Shown in pieces: positions 1 to 8,194 of a stretch of 16,368 bases of DNA. The translations under genes were made by a program, and so were the position numbers. Numbering within the stretch: position 1 is the stretch's first letter; every line of letters begins with the position of its first letter. This DNA is from 0-14-3-00-41-53 sp041500225 (GTDB taxonomy: Bacteria > Nitrospirota > Thermodesulfovibrionia > Thermodesulfovibrionales > SM23-35): assembly GCA_041500225.1 (NCBI GenBank), contig JBGQLV010000058.1:1-16368 (forward strand), read 5' to 3'. The notes under the pieces were generated by a model. That model was not told the origin of the DNA. It did not search any database and worked only from the letters and a program-made list of their open reading frames with translations.

Positions 1-63
1 AATTATCGCATAAACAGTTTGCCCATTGACTTCAATATCCTTTTCAAATTGCCTGAATTGCAT
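1..63 (-). CDS. 5' end of an unrecognised gene (21 codons, runs off the window)
   Basis: An ATG at 63-61 opens a frame that stays open to the window edge and encodes MQFRQFEKDIEVNGQTVYAI plus one more Ile. A strong Shine-Dalgarno (AGGGAGGT, 80-73) sits 9 nt upstream, and a near-consensus promoter lies further upstream (156-128). A GTG at 70-68 is better placed by distance but runs into a stop after 8 codons, so the ATG is the start. I do not recognise the family from 21 residues. No signal peptide is visible, so the product is probably cytoplasmic. The gene is separated from yjbQ by 187 nt with its own promoter, so it is probably a separate transcription unit. Confidence 0.6.
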   Translation of the reverse strand, partial: MQFRQFEKDIEVNGQTVYAII

Positions 64-127
64 AATTCACTTACCTCCCTTGTTTTAATCAAAAAAATTT
101 CTACTGGAATAGCTTATATTAAATAAA

Positions 128-156
128 ATTTTAGTATAACGCCTCCTGTCTGTCAA
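128..156 (-). promoter_or_regulatory. Sigma-70-type promoter for the gene starting at 63
   Basis: On the minus strand, TTGACA (156-151) is followed after exactly 17 nt by TAAAAT (133-128), giving 6/6 and 5/6 matches to the housekeeping consensus. The expected transcription start near 121 leaves a leader of about 58 nt that includes the AGGGAGGT ribosome binding site. It is the best promoter match in the window. Confidence 0.7.
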
Positions 157-250
157 GAATAGTATCTGTTTCTTGTTTATTTCCGAATGCTATATGCAGA
201 GTTATACCAGATATAAAAGGTGGAGACTTCAATAAGAAAGAGTGCTAACT

Positions 251-667
251 TCACTCACCGATAATCTTTACCAACACCCTTTTTTTGCGCCTGCCGTCGA
301 ATTCGCCATAGAAAATTTGTTCCCATGTGCCGAAATCCAGTTTTCCGCTGGTAACAGCAACCACAACCTCTCTGCCCATAATCTGACGCTTCATGTGTGC
401 ATCAGCATTATCTTCTCCAACATTATGACGGTACTGGGAAACTGGTTCATGAGGGGCGAGTTTTTCGAGCCAGATATCATAGTCGTGGTGAAGTCCTGAT
501 TCATCATCGTTTATAAAAACAGATGCGGTTATATGCATGGCATTTACAAGCACAAGCCCTTCCTTAATGCCACTTTCCCTGAGACATTTTTCCACCTCAG
601 GAGTGATGTTTATGAAAGCCCGGCGTGTAGGCACTTCAAACCACAGTTCTTTACGATAGCTCTTCAT
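251..667 (-). CDS. yjbQ: YjbQ/UPF0047 family protein (secondary thiamine-phosphate synthase type)
   Basis: The 138-residue product has the normal length for the YjbQ (UPF0047) family and carries its conserved blocks: NAMHITASVFINDDE (42-56, with His45), HHDYD (60-64), an EDNADAHMK block (85-93, with His91), GTWEQIF (113-119) and a C-terminal EFDGRR...VKIIGE. E. coli YjbQ has a weak thiamine-phosphate synthase activity that can complement loss of ThiE, and the family is annotated on that basis; the physiological role is unsettled. No signal peptide is present, so the protein is cytoplasmic. It starts 7 nt after the surA-like stop, without a strong Shine-Dalgarno of its own, so it is probably translated from the tamB-bamA-surA transcript. 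Its link to outer-membrane biogenesis is not explained by known function. Family assignment is firm, function is not. Confidence 0.9.
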   Translation of the reverse strand: MKSYRKELWFEVPTRRAFINITPEVEKCLRESGIKEGLVLVNAMHITASVFINDDESGLHHDYDIWLEKLAPHEPVSQYRHNVGEDNADAHMKRQIMGREVVVAVTSGKLDFGTWEQIFYGEFDGRRKKRVLVKIIGE

Positions 668-674
668 GGAATCT

Positions 675-1169
675 TCAGTTTGACTCCTTATCTCTGTTTA
701 GTTGTATTTTGATACAAGCCTTTTCCCTGAGTTCATTGATATGTAATTTAAGACGCTGGTTTAATTCCTTCTCGGTAAGATAGTTCTCGATCTCATCTCT
801 TACAGACTCAAATTCCTTGCCCTGAAAATCACTGAGATGTTTCCCGTAGAAGTCTGTCAGTTCTTCCTCTCTTATCCTTATGAAAGCCCTTATTTTCAGG
901 TCGGTATATTCCCTGAGCAATTCATCCTCAGAGGGGGCCTCTAACCTGATCTTCTTTGCCTCTCTGAGAAGGAGCACCCTGTTGACCATTGTATTCAAGA
1001 CCTCATCTCTTGTTACATTCGGAGTTATTCTCAGCGTGTCTGTAAATGTTTTCTCTAATTCGCTGAGGGTTATTGCATCATTGCCCACAAATGCAACTAC
1101 ACGGTCTTTTATCCCAGCAAATAGCGAAGGGCAGAAAGCAAAGAACAATAAGAGAGTAAGAAATAACAT
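675..1169 (-). CDS. SurA-like periplasmic chaperone, N-terminal domain only
   Basis: The 164-residue product begins with a hydrophobic signal segment (residues 2-18, LFLTLLLFFAFCPSLFA), then KDRVVAFVGNDAITLSELEK, the typical opening of the SurA N-terminal chaperone domain. A following helical part (VLNTMVNRVLLLREAKK, 57-73) also matches SurA_N. The protein ends after one more charged helical stretch, and no parvulin-type prolyl isomerase domain is present, so it is much shorter than E. coli SurA (about 430 residues). It should act in the periplasm, chaperoning outer-membrane proteins toward the BamA encoded just upstream. The start is uncertain. I chose the ATG at 1169-1167 because it begins the signal peptide, but it has no convincing Shine-Dalgarno and the signal lacks a positive N-region. 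The frame stays open upstream to an ATG at 1382, through a G-rich repeat and into the end of bamA. Confidence 0.7.
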   Translation of the reverse strand: MLFLTLLLFFAFCPSLFAGIKDRVVAFVGNDAITLSELEKTFTDTLRITPNVTRDEVLNTMVNRVLLLREAKKIRLEAPSEDELLREYTDLKIRAFIRIREEELTDFYGKHLSDFQGKEFESVRDEIENYLTEKELNQRLKLHINELREKACIKIQLNRDKESN

Positions 1170-1190
1170 GAAAAAAAATACAGAACACAG

Positions 1191-1266
1191 TCCCCCCCCA
1201 CCCATCCCTCCCCTGCCCGACGGATGGCAGGCGGGCCCTCGAGGGGGGAGGGTTAGGGATGGGGTG
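1191..1266. repeat. G/C-rich imperfect inverted repeat with G-quadruplex-type arms
   Basis: The left arm is C-rich on the plus strand (C runs at 1192-1199, 1201-1203, 1206-1208, 1210-1213). The right arm is G-rich (G runs at 1243-1248, 1250-1252, 1256-1258, 1261-1264), and the two are imperfect reverse complements. Each arm satisfies the four-run G-quadruplex pattern, on opposite strands. The centre (1211-1238) holds a second small hairpin, CCTGCC...GGCAGG. The element fills the junction between bamA and the surA-like gene. It looks like a dispersed REP/MITE-type repeat, but copy number cannot be judged from one window. Confidence 0.75.
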
Positions 1267-1272
1267 AAAATC

Positions 1273-1300
1273 TTTGCTCTATGCTCCATGCTCTTTGCTT
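1273..1300. repeat. Four-unit heptamer tandem repeat at the end of bamA
   Basis: On the plus strand the units are TTTGCTC, TATGCTC, CATGCTC and TTTGCTT, four consecutive 7-mers differing at one to three positions each. They end 2 nt before the complement of the bamA stop codon. A 7-nt unit makes copy-number change frame-shifting for anything translated across it. Confidence 0.7.
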
Positions 1301-1302
1301 GT

Positions 1303-4011
1303 TTAGAACGCATGCCCAATACTAAAATGAATCTCTCCACTGCTTTCACCTTTTTCTTTTTGAAGTTTATGTCCGTAGTCAATCCTTATAGGGCCAACCG
1401 GGGTGTTGTACCTCAAACCGAGACCTGTTGTAAATTTAATATCTGCGGGATTTATATCTTTAGTCTTTATCCATACATTGCCTCCGTCAAGGAAGGCAAC
1501 AATCCCTATACCTTTTCCTAAAGATGTCCTTATTTCAAGGTTTTCCATAAGAAAGACATTCCCACCGGTAGGGTTTCCATCTGATCCTTTTGGACCAAGG
1601 GTATCCTGCTCATAACCTCTTACAGTTGTTCTGCCGCCGAGAAAGAATCTCTCTACAATTGGAAGTTCGTCAGTCTTAAGGTAACCCTGAGCAATACCAC
1701 CTCTCAGCGATATGGCAAGAACAATTCCTTTGGTGAGTTTTTGATAGACATTACCATAGAACATAAGCTTTATAAAGTTTGTTTCTGACAGGAAAACAGG
1801 CGAAGTAAGTTTAAGCGAGATTCCTGAGAGGATTCCTTTTTCGGGATAAAACGGATTATCCCTTGTGTCATAAATAATTCCAAGCCTTATGCCGCTTATG
1901 ACAAGTGTGCCTATATCCTCCCTGCTCAGGATAACGTCAGGTTTTACATCAAATGTATTCACGAGGGAAAACTCATAGTACAATTCAGACTTTAAACTGT
2001 CACCGATTTTTTTTTCGAACCCGGCAGTAGCAGAATGTCTTATTAATTTGTATCGGGTCTCTCTGTTGTCGATGTTTATTTCCTTTTTGTCCTCACTGAG
2101 TAAGAATGCCCTGAATTGTAAAGGTATGCCCAGAAACCACGGCTCTGAATACTGTAATACATATCGCTTCTCAAGTGAGCTAAGCTCAAACCTTAATGAA
2201 CCCTGCCTGTTCATGCCCCGGAGATTCCTGTAGCTCAAATCAAAGATTCCCCTGAAGCCCTCATATTCAGCATATCCAACACTTAATTCTACTGCTCCTG
2301 CATTGCCCTCGCGCAATTTTATCAGGACATCCTTTTTGTGGTCATACTTATTAAGCACTTCCATATCAACATCTGTAAATAAATCTAATTTGTAAAGCTT
2401 TTGTCTTTCTTTAGTGAGGATGCGGTAATTAAAAGGCGTATCTTCTTTTTGTTGTAACTCCCTTTTTACTACTGCATATTTTGTGTTATTATTCCCGACA
2501 ATTATTGTTTTGCCAAATAGTGTTTCAGTGCCTTCATCTATCTGGAAGGTTAAGGATGCTTTTTGACCGATGCTTGCTCTCTTTATTGATACAACTGCTT
2601 CGATAAGACCATAGGTATTGTATAAATCAATTACCTTGAATCTTGCATCAGAGATATCGAAATCGTTGTATACATCCCCCGGTTTTATATTAATTGCCTT
2701 TCTTACCTCTGCCTCAGGCACAAGATTTGCCCCGATAATGTTTACGCTCTCGATCTCTGTCTTTAATCCTTCATTTATCTTGACAATGATATCTATTTCA
2801 TTAGAACCTTCTTGGTATTTTGTCTGTAACTCTTCAACATCTGCTGTCAGGTATCCGAGAGCATTGTAGAAGTCTTTAAGTGTCTCCCTGTCAGTACCAA
2901 TAATGTCCGGGTTATAAATGCCTCCTTCTTTAAGGGACATAATCTCTTTAAGATTCTTCTCTGGCAGGCTTGCACCACTAAAATAGACTGATCTGACACT
3001 TACCTTGACTCCTTCAAAGATGAAGAAATTGAGACTTATGGTATCGTCGCTTGAAGTTATAACAGGCGCTATCTGTGCAAAGGGATGTCCCTCTCTGTGA
3101 TAGAGGGATGACATCTTATGCACTGCCTCTTCTATAATATCATCACTAAAGTCTTCTGCCTCAAAAAAAGGCATCTCTTTAAGAAGAGCCTTTTTGGAAA
3201 CAGCGTCATTGCCTTCTATTGAAATCTGCAGACGTTTACCCGGATTAACAGAAATATTAAGGGTTCCATCAGTAAAAGTGTGTGGTCCTATAAGAGGCTT
3301 GAAGTGTTTATTATTTTTATAGTATGCCTTTAACCTCTCGATGTCTTTTTTCAAAATTAAGTGGTCATATATATCTCCATCAGATAATTTCATTACTGCC
3401 TTTGCTTCATCGCCTGCACCGGAGATATTTATTTTTCTTATTCTTTCCGGGTCACCAGCATCAATCCGGAGATGTATATTTATCCTGTATGGTTCCTTTA
3501 ATCTCTCGATCTCTGCATTAACATCGGCATGCGGGAAACCTCGCAGTGCTAACTCATGTCTTAGATCTACCATAGCTTTTTCAAGCATGTCGCATATCAA
3601 GACCTGGTCCTCTTTTAAGGGAAATAATTTCTTTATTGTCTTTCTGGAAAGGGGATAATCACCTTCTATATAAATGTTTTTTATAAAATTCCTTTCCTTT
3701 ACAGTGATGATAACCTTTACTTTTTCTCCATCGATTGTCTCTACTGAAATATCCTCAAACAGCCCCTTCAGAAAGGCCCTTTTTATGCCTAACCTTACAC
3801 TTTCTTCATTTATTGGCTTTCCGGGATTAATGTCGAGGATATAAAGGAGCTCGTCCTTACCTGTCGAGTTAAGCCCGTTGATTTCTATCTCACCGACTAC
3901 TGAACCTGCAGCCTCAGAAGTAAAGAACATCAAAAAGTAAGCTGTAAAGAGTAAGCAGTAAAAAATAAGGATGAGAAACTTTTTATCTTCTGTCTTCCAT
4001 TTCTTATTCAT
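1303..4011 (-). CDS. bamA: BamA/Omp85-family outer membrane assembly protein with seven apparent POTRA repeats
   Basis: The 902-residue product has an N-terminal signal segment (about 11-35), a long periplasmic part (about 38-570) and a C-terminal beta-barrel (about 571-902) ending in Phe, as outer-membrane proteins do. Barrel hallmarks are RTTVRGYEQD (794-803, the VRGY motif of the lid loop), YDTRDNPFYPEKG (714-726) and FLDGGNVW (840-847). The periplasmic part divides into seven POTRA-like units, each opening with a strand and an 'xGN/xGA' turn and closing near 'xxxEG' or similar: about 38-106, 108-184, 188-258, 259-334, 335-414, 416-494 and 496-569. E. coli BamA has five and TamA three. BamA folds and inserts beta-barrel proteins into the outer membrane. 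Its start overlaps the tamB stop (ATGA), implying translational coupling. TamA is the alternative identity; length and POTRA count favour BamA. Confidence 0.9.
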   Translation of the reverse strand: MNKKWKTEDKKFLILIFYCLLFTAYFLMFFTSEAAGSVVGEIEINGLNSTGKDELLYILDINPGKPINEESVRLGIKRAFLKGLFEDISVETIDGEKVKVIITVKERNFIKNIYIEGDYPLSRKTIKKLFPLKEDQVLICDMLEKAMVDLRHELALRGFPHADVNAEIERLKEPYRINIHLRIDAGDPERIRKINISGAGDEAKAVMKLSDGDIYDHLILKKDIERLKAYYKNNKHFKPLIGPHTFTDGTLNISVNPGKRLQISIEGNDAVSKKALLKEMPFFEAEDFSDDIIEEAVHKMSSLYHREGHPFAQIAPVITSSDDTISLNFFIFEGVKVSVRSVYFSGASLPEKNLKEIMSLKEGGIYNPDIIGTDRETLKDFYNALGYLTADVEELQTKYQEGSNEIDIIVKINEGLKTEIESVNIIGANLVPEAEVRKAINIKPGDVYNDFDISDARFKVIDLYNTYGLIEAVVSIKRASIGQKASLTFQIDEGTETLFGKTIIVGNNNTKYAVVKRELQQKEDTPFNYRILTKERQKLYKLDLFTDVDMEVLNKYDHKKDVLIKLREGNAGAVELSVGYAEYEGFRGIFDLSYRNLRGMNRQGSLRFELSSLEKRYVLQYSEPWFLGIPLQFRAFLLSEDKKEINIDNRETRYKLIRHSATAGFEKKIGDSLKSELYYEFSLVNTFDVKPDVILSREDIGTLVISGIRLGIIYDTRDNPFYPEKGILSGISLKLTSPVFLSETNFIKLMFYGNVYQKLTKGIVLAISLRGGIAQGYLKTDELPIVERFFLGGRTTVRGYEQDTLGPKGSDGNPTGGNVFLMENLEIRTSLGKGIGIVAFLDGGNVWIKTKDINPADIKFTTGLGLRYNTPVGPIRIDYGHKLQKEKGESSGEIHFSIGHAF

Positions 4012-7000
4012 TTGAATTCGAACCTGAACTTTACATCGCCTCCTATACTTGCCTTTTCATCTCTGATTCCGATAAGGGAAATGTTTTTATCGAGTAAATA
4101 TTCAAGCTTGAGCACCTGTTCTTCAGTAGATCCAACTAAGGTTGTATAGGTTACAAATAACTTATCACCAATAAGCCTTTTTGATACGGTTACCCTGGGC
4201 CCCACTGTGCCGGTGGTTTTTGAGACAGACGGATCAACCTGAAACCTGTCTAAGCCTGTTATAGTTCTCAGCCTTTCTTCAAGAACATCCTGCACCTTGC
4301 CTGTCAGGAATGACGTTGCCTCTCCTGCGCCAATACCGCCTTCAAGACCTTTAAGTTGTTTTCCTACCTGACCTACTGTAAGAAGGGCAAGGATATCCAC
4401 CTCTTCGAGGTGGGGGTCGGAAGACAGGGAAAGATTGAAGTGATCCATCTGCCCTTCAAGATTCAATCTGATTGTATATCCATTTACAATACTCTCGGCT
4501 GTAAGATTCATAGCAGGCTTGATCCTGTTTGGGTCTGTAAAATCAGCGCTGGCAAAGATTATCCTGAATTCGTTATTCCTGAAATAGACGTATCCCTCTG
4601 TCGATTCAAGTCTGCCAAGCAATACAGGGCTTGATATTGATCCTTTTAATATCATATCGCCTCTAACAGTAGCCCTCGCGATGTTGTTATCAACAGAAAT
4701 ATTGTCACTGCCTGAAATCCTTATATTAAGTCCTGCCCTCTCAAACACGGATACCTCAGCCTTAGGTTTCTCTTTTGCTTTTGCTGTCAGAAGCCAGGTT
4801 CTCCACTCTACCATTTCTTTATACCTTGCCCTGTTTATCTTTATATCACCGGTAATGCTCTGAGCATCCAGTGTCCCGTTATATAGAAGGCTGCCATTAA
4901 AATTTATATTAAAATCCTTTGAAATTGAAGGTGTTATATTATCGAGGTTAGCTTCTAAGTAAAATCTTTTTATACGAAATGCCTTAAGGTAAACGAAACC
5001 TGATATATTTACATCGCCGCCTCCTATTTTCCCGAAAATCCTCTGCACAACAATCCTGTCACCATCTATATATAGGTAGCCGTTCATGGAACTGATGTAG
5101 GTAGGATAATCTCTAAGACCAAAAGAGGCATTTGATATATTCATCCCTCCATTTATCTCAGGCCTTTCCCATTTGCCCGTAATTGAGAAAACAAAATTGG
5201 CATCTCCCTTTAGATATCCTATTTTTTTTGACAGACCTTTCAATGGTGAAAGAGAAGAGCTGCCATCGAGCAGGATGTCGTATCCCGTGCCAATTTCCAT
5301 TTCCCCCTGGAGTCTGAATGAAGTTGCGCCGCTCTTGATTGTAAATGCTGTGAAAGAGAGTTTCCTGTTATCGAGCAAAAATTTTATATCAGAGTTATTC
5401 GAAAAGGTTTGTCCAAAGAGTGAAAGTGTCAAGTGGTTTATGTTTGCCGAGGCTGTAATGTGTTTTCTATCCCCTTTCATTTCTACACGGCCTTCAAGAT
5501 CAAGCTGCAGGTCTTCCGGCACATCCTTCAAGATTGAACTGACAATAAAATCATATCTGGCCGGCTGGATATATAGTTCAGCGCTCCATGGCAACTTATC
5601 GTCGAGATGTCCATTCCCTCTGAGCCTCATTTTTTCATTGAACAATGCAGCATTCAATGAGATATCTCTGTTCTTAATCGAAGCGTTTATAGTGCCGCTG
5701 CCCATATTTCTGCCTTTAAATGTACCACCTGTAACCTTAGCAGTCAGTGTAATTTCAGGGTTCTCAAAAGTGCCGTGACCTTCTGAATGAAGGCTTAAAA
5801 CAGCATCATCAGGCATACGATCAAGCCCGATGTCATTCATCATGAGCTTTTCGGAAGAGGCACTGTAAGAGAATCTCTTATCAGGTGAAAGGTCACCTTC
5901 TGCAGTCAGAATGGATTTGCCCTTTGTGATTTTAACCTTTTTTAAAGAAAGCTCTTTATTTGAATATGAAAAATCCAGGGACGCAGAATCAAACGGGATC
6001 TTATATAACAGCGCCTTCTCTATAAAGGCATGTCCGGATATATCAATGTTTTTATCCTTACCCCCTATCTTGATATCTGCATTCAGCTGTCCTTTTGCTG
6101 TGAAGTCTTTATAGAATATCTGTACAGCCTGTCCAAACTCTGCGTTCTTGAGTGATGCCTTGAGGTTATACACAGGCCTTGAAAGGTCAAAGAGTTCCTT
6201 TGCTTCCGGGAAAAATATCTTACCGGTTATGATGTGTTCTTCGCCGGAAGACTTCAAGACAGATTCATGTATATCGAGGAGACTTTTTTCATATGAGAAA
6301 TCAGATGTAACAGCGTCTGCCCTGTAGCCTTCTGCGGATGCATCCGATAGATTAGCCTTTCCGGATATTTTTGGATTATCGAACGAACCGGTTATTTCTC
6401 CGGAAAAATCCCCGCGGCCTTTAGCTTGTTTGTAATAAGGGAGTGTGAAATCAGAGACGTCAACTGTATAAAGCCTGTTTTTAAGGTTGAGTGTTTTATT
6501 TGTGAGATTAACTGTACCGTTCACATTGAGATTGGAAAGGGATGTATTTAAATGCATATTCGACAAAGATAAGATATCACCCCGTATGGAATAAGTTCCC
6601 TTTACATCTTTTATTCTGCCGAGGACGTTGTTTGTTGAAGGTTGATGTGCCTTATAGATAAACCATCCATCCGGGTTAAACCGGCTGCCTGATGTTGAAA
6701 GCTCTCCATCCACTTTGCCTGCGGGTATCTCAGGCTCCCATCCTATAAGTTTAAGTGCAGCACGGCTGTCGGTTGAATTAAACTTTACTTTCAGGGTAAA
6801 GAATTCAGCGCCGGGAAGATTTAAAGACGCATCGGCCTGAGCTGCACCGTTATATAACAATGCATCACCTTTTTCGAATTTCATTATTCCATCGTGGTAA
6901 AGAACCTCACAACGTAACGAATCTATATCAACGCCGAAAAGGTTTCCATTTCGAAGCCTTGCCTTTGCCTTTCCAGATATATTAGACAGATATCCTGTTA

Positions 7001-8003
7001 CCTCACCCTGAAAATCAACAAGACCCTCTACCTTCTCCTTTACCTTAAGTAGTTCCATTAATGTCTGCAGATAAAAATCCCCATCGAGTTTTAAGTCTAT
7101 AAAGATATCTTTCAACCGCTGAACACTGAATCCGCCTGAGGCTGATGAATTCTGAAGGCCTTCAAGTCTTATTTCCCCTTTTGCAGAGATCCTTCCTTCA
7201 CCTCTCTGCACAAGTTTAAAAATACGTTTCATAGAATCTACAATCAGGGAGCTATCAGTTTTCAGGGTACCCTTACCTTTAGAATAAAAACCTTCACCCC
7301 TGAACCTTGAGCCATAAGAACCGACTTCAAAACGCTTTATCTCAACCATGTTACCCTTTAATACTATTGAAGCATTTACGTCACACTTAATCTCAGGCCA
7401 TCCTTCTCCTTGCAGGACAAACTCTTTTACAGCCGTCTTAAGCCTGGGGTTTTCGCCCATGATTAACTCACCTGCAAGTCCTTTGATATTGACCATGCCT
7501 TTTAGATCGTTATCCCTGAGAGAAACAACACCATTAATAACCTCGATTACCTTTATCTTGACCTTAAATGCTGTCTTCCTATCTTTTTCGAGATATGTTT
7601 TGACACTTTTTATTACCTCGTCGAGTTGTTCTCTGTTTGTAGAGATATCAGGTTCCTTTATTACAAGCCTCTGAATAGAAAGACGCTTGCTTAAAAGTCC
7701 TGAAAGCTCAACATACCCTTTTACCATGTTTGCGATTAAAATTCTGTTGCCATCTTCATCGAAAACCTTCAGACCTTTTGCCTCTATAAATAATGGGAAT
7801 ATATTGATATAAATCTTTTGAACTATGACCTTCTGTCCGAATGCAGCCTCTAATTCAGGAAGTATAATCCTTTTAAGGGCATTTGAGATATAAGGGCCTC
7901 TCAAAGCGAGTGTTGTAAGGCTGATAATGACTGTAAAGGTTAAAAGATATAGAACCCTTTTCAGCCTTTTTTGTCTCAGCGGATCTCTGATATCATCTTT
8001 CAT
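4008..8003 (-). CDS. tamB: TamB (DUF490/AsmA-like) inner-membrane-anchored bridge protein
   Basis: The 1331-residue product has a short charged N-terminus, one transmembrane anchor (about 17-35, VLYLLTFTVIISLTTLALR) and then an AsmA-like start (PYISNALKRIILPELEAAFG). The rest is a very long, strand-rich periplasmic body with repeated polar/hydrophobic alternation and recurrent 'GNLxG/GxI' turns, as in the hydrophobic-groove proteins of this superfamily. The C-terminal DUF490/TamB domain occupies roughly the last 330 residues (DILALLTVGQVGK, then SKTTGTVGPRVTVSKRL, ending FRFEFK). TamB proteins span the periplasm and are linked to outer-membrane protein assembly and lipid transport; the partner is TamA or, in lineages without TamA such as Borrelia, BamA. 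The length is normal for the family. The stop overlaps the downstream bamA start by 4 nt. The ATG at 8003 has no strong Shine-Dalgarno, and I found no convincing promoter upstream of it. Confidence 0.9.
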   Translation of the reverse strand: MKDDIRDPLRQKRLKRVLYLLTFTVIISLTTLALRGPYISNALKRIILPELEAAFGQKVIVQKIYINIFPLFIEAKGLKVFDEDGNRILIANMVKGYVELSGLLSKRLSIQRLVIKEPDISTNREQLDEVIKSVKTYLEKDRKTAFKVKIKVIEVINGVVSLRDNDLKGMVNIKGLAGELIMGENPRLKTAVKEFVLQGEGWPEIKCDVNASIVLKGNMVEIKRFEVGSYGSRFRGEGFYSKGKGTLKTDSSLIVDSMKRIFKLVQRGEGRISAKGEIRLEGLQNSSASGGFSVQRLKDIFIDLKLDGDFYLQTLMELLKVKEKVEGLVDFQGEVTGYLSNISGKAKARLRNGNLFGVDIDSLRCEVLYHDGIMKFEKGDALLYNGAAQADASLNLPGAEFFTLKVKFNSTDSRAALKLIGWEPEIPAGKVDGELSTSGSRFNPDGWFIYKAHQPSTNNVLGRIKDVKGTYSIRGDILSLSNMHLNTSLSNLNVNGTVNLTNKTLNLKNRLYTVDVSDFTLPYYKQAKGRGDFSGEITGSFDNPKISGKANLSDASAEGYRADAVTSDFSYEKSLLDIHESVLKSSGEEHIITGKIFFPEAKELFDLSRPVYNLKASLKNAEFGQAVQIFYKDFTAKGQLNADIKIGGKDKNIDISGHAFIEKALLYKIPFDSASLDFSYSNKELSLKKVKITKGKSILTAEGDLSPDKRFSYSASSEKLMMNDIGLDRMPDDAVLSLHSEGHGTFENPEITLTAKVTGGTFKGRNMGSGTINASIKNRDISLNAALFNEKMRLRGNGHLDDKLPWSAELYIQPARYDFIVSSILKDVPEDLQLDLEGRVEMKGDRKHITASANINHLTLSLFGQTFSNNSDIKFLLDNRKLSFTAFTIKSGATSFRLQGEMEIGTGYDILLDGSSSLSPLKGLSKKIGYLKGDANFVFSITGKWERPEINGGMNISNASFGLRDYPTYISSMNGYLYIDGDRIVVQRIFGKIGGGDVNISGFVYLKAFRIKRFYLEANLDNITPSISKDFNINFNGSLLYNGTLDAQSITGDIKINRARYKEMVEWRTWLLTAKAKEKPKAEVSVFERAGLNIRISGSDNISVDNNIARATVRGDMILKGSISSPVLLGRLESTEGYVYFRNNEFRIIFASADFTDPNRIKPAMNLTAESIVNGYTIRLNLEGQMDHFNLSLSSDPHLEEVDILALLTVGQVGKQLKGLEGGIGAGEATSFLTGKVQDVLEERLRTITGLDRFQVDPSVSKTTGTVGPRVTVSKRLIGDKLFVTYTTLVGSTEEQVLKLEYLLDKNISLIGIRDEKASIGGDVKFRFEFK

Positions 8004-8102
8004 ATTGTTATATTGTATAAAAAATTACCTATAATAGTCTTAAATTGTGTAATATAAAAAAATATAGTATGACATGTCTATTTTTAGGTCACTGAACCGG
8101 AA

Positions 8103-8131
8103 TTGACAAAAATAATTTTAAGGCTTTAAAA
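8103..8131 (+). promoter_or_regulatory. Candidate promoter for the DUF4412-hemY pair
   Basis: TTGACA (8103-8108, perfect -35) is followed after 17 nt by TTAAAA (8126-8131), a weaker -10. This would start transcription near 8138 and leave a leader of about 57 nt before the ATG at 8195. It sits in the AT-rich divergent region between tamB and the plus-strand genes. Confidence 0.5.
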
Positions 8132-8194
8132 TTGGTCTAATTCTCAGTTTGGATGGGTCTTACAGAGGGCCAAGAAATAAAAAAGGAGGGTTTG

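Noticed and set aside
880..1521. Plus-strand open frame of 213 codons
   Set aside because: It is antisense to the well-supported surA-like and bamA genes and reads through the G-rich repeat; the translation has no domain-like features.
5173..5778. Plus-strand open frame of 201 codons inside tamB
   Set aside because: It is antisense to a well-supported TamB frame and shows no recognised motif or ribosome binding site; long antisense frames are common opposite strand-rich proteins.
8153..8194. N-terminal extension of the DUF4412 gene
   Set aside because: It precedes the ribosome binding site and would place the signal peptide internally; the start at 8195 is better supported.
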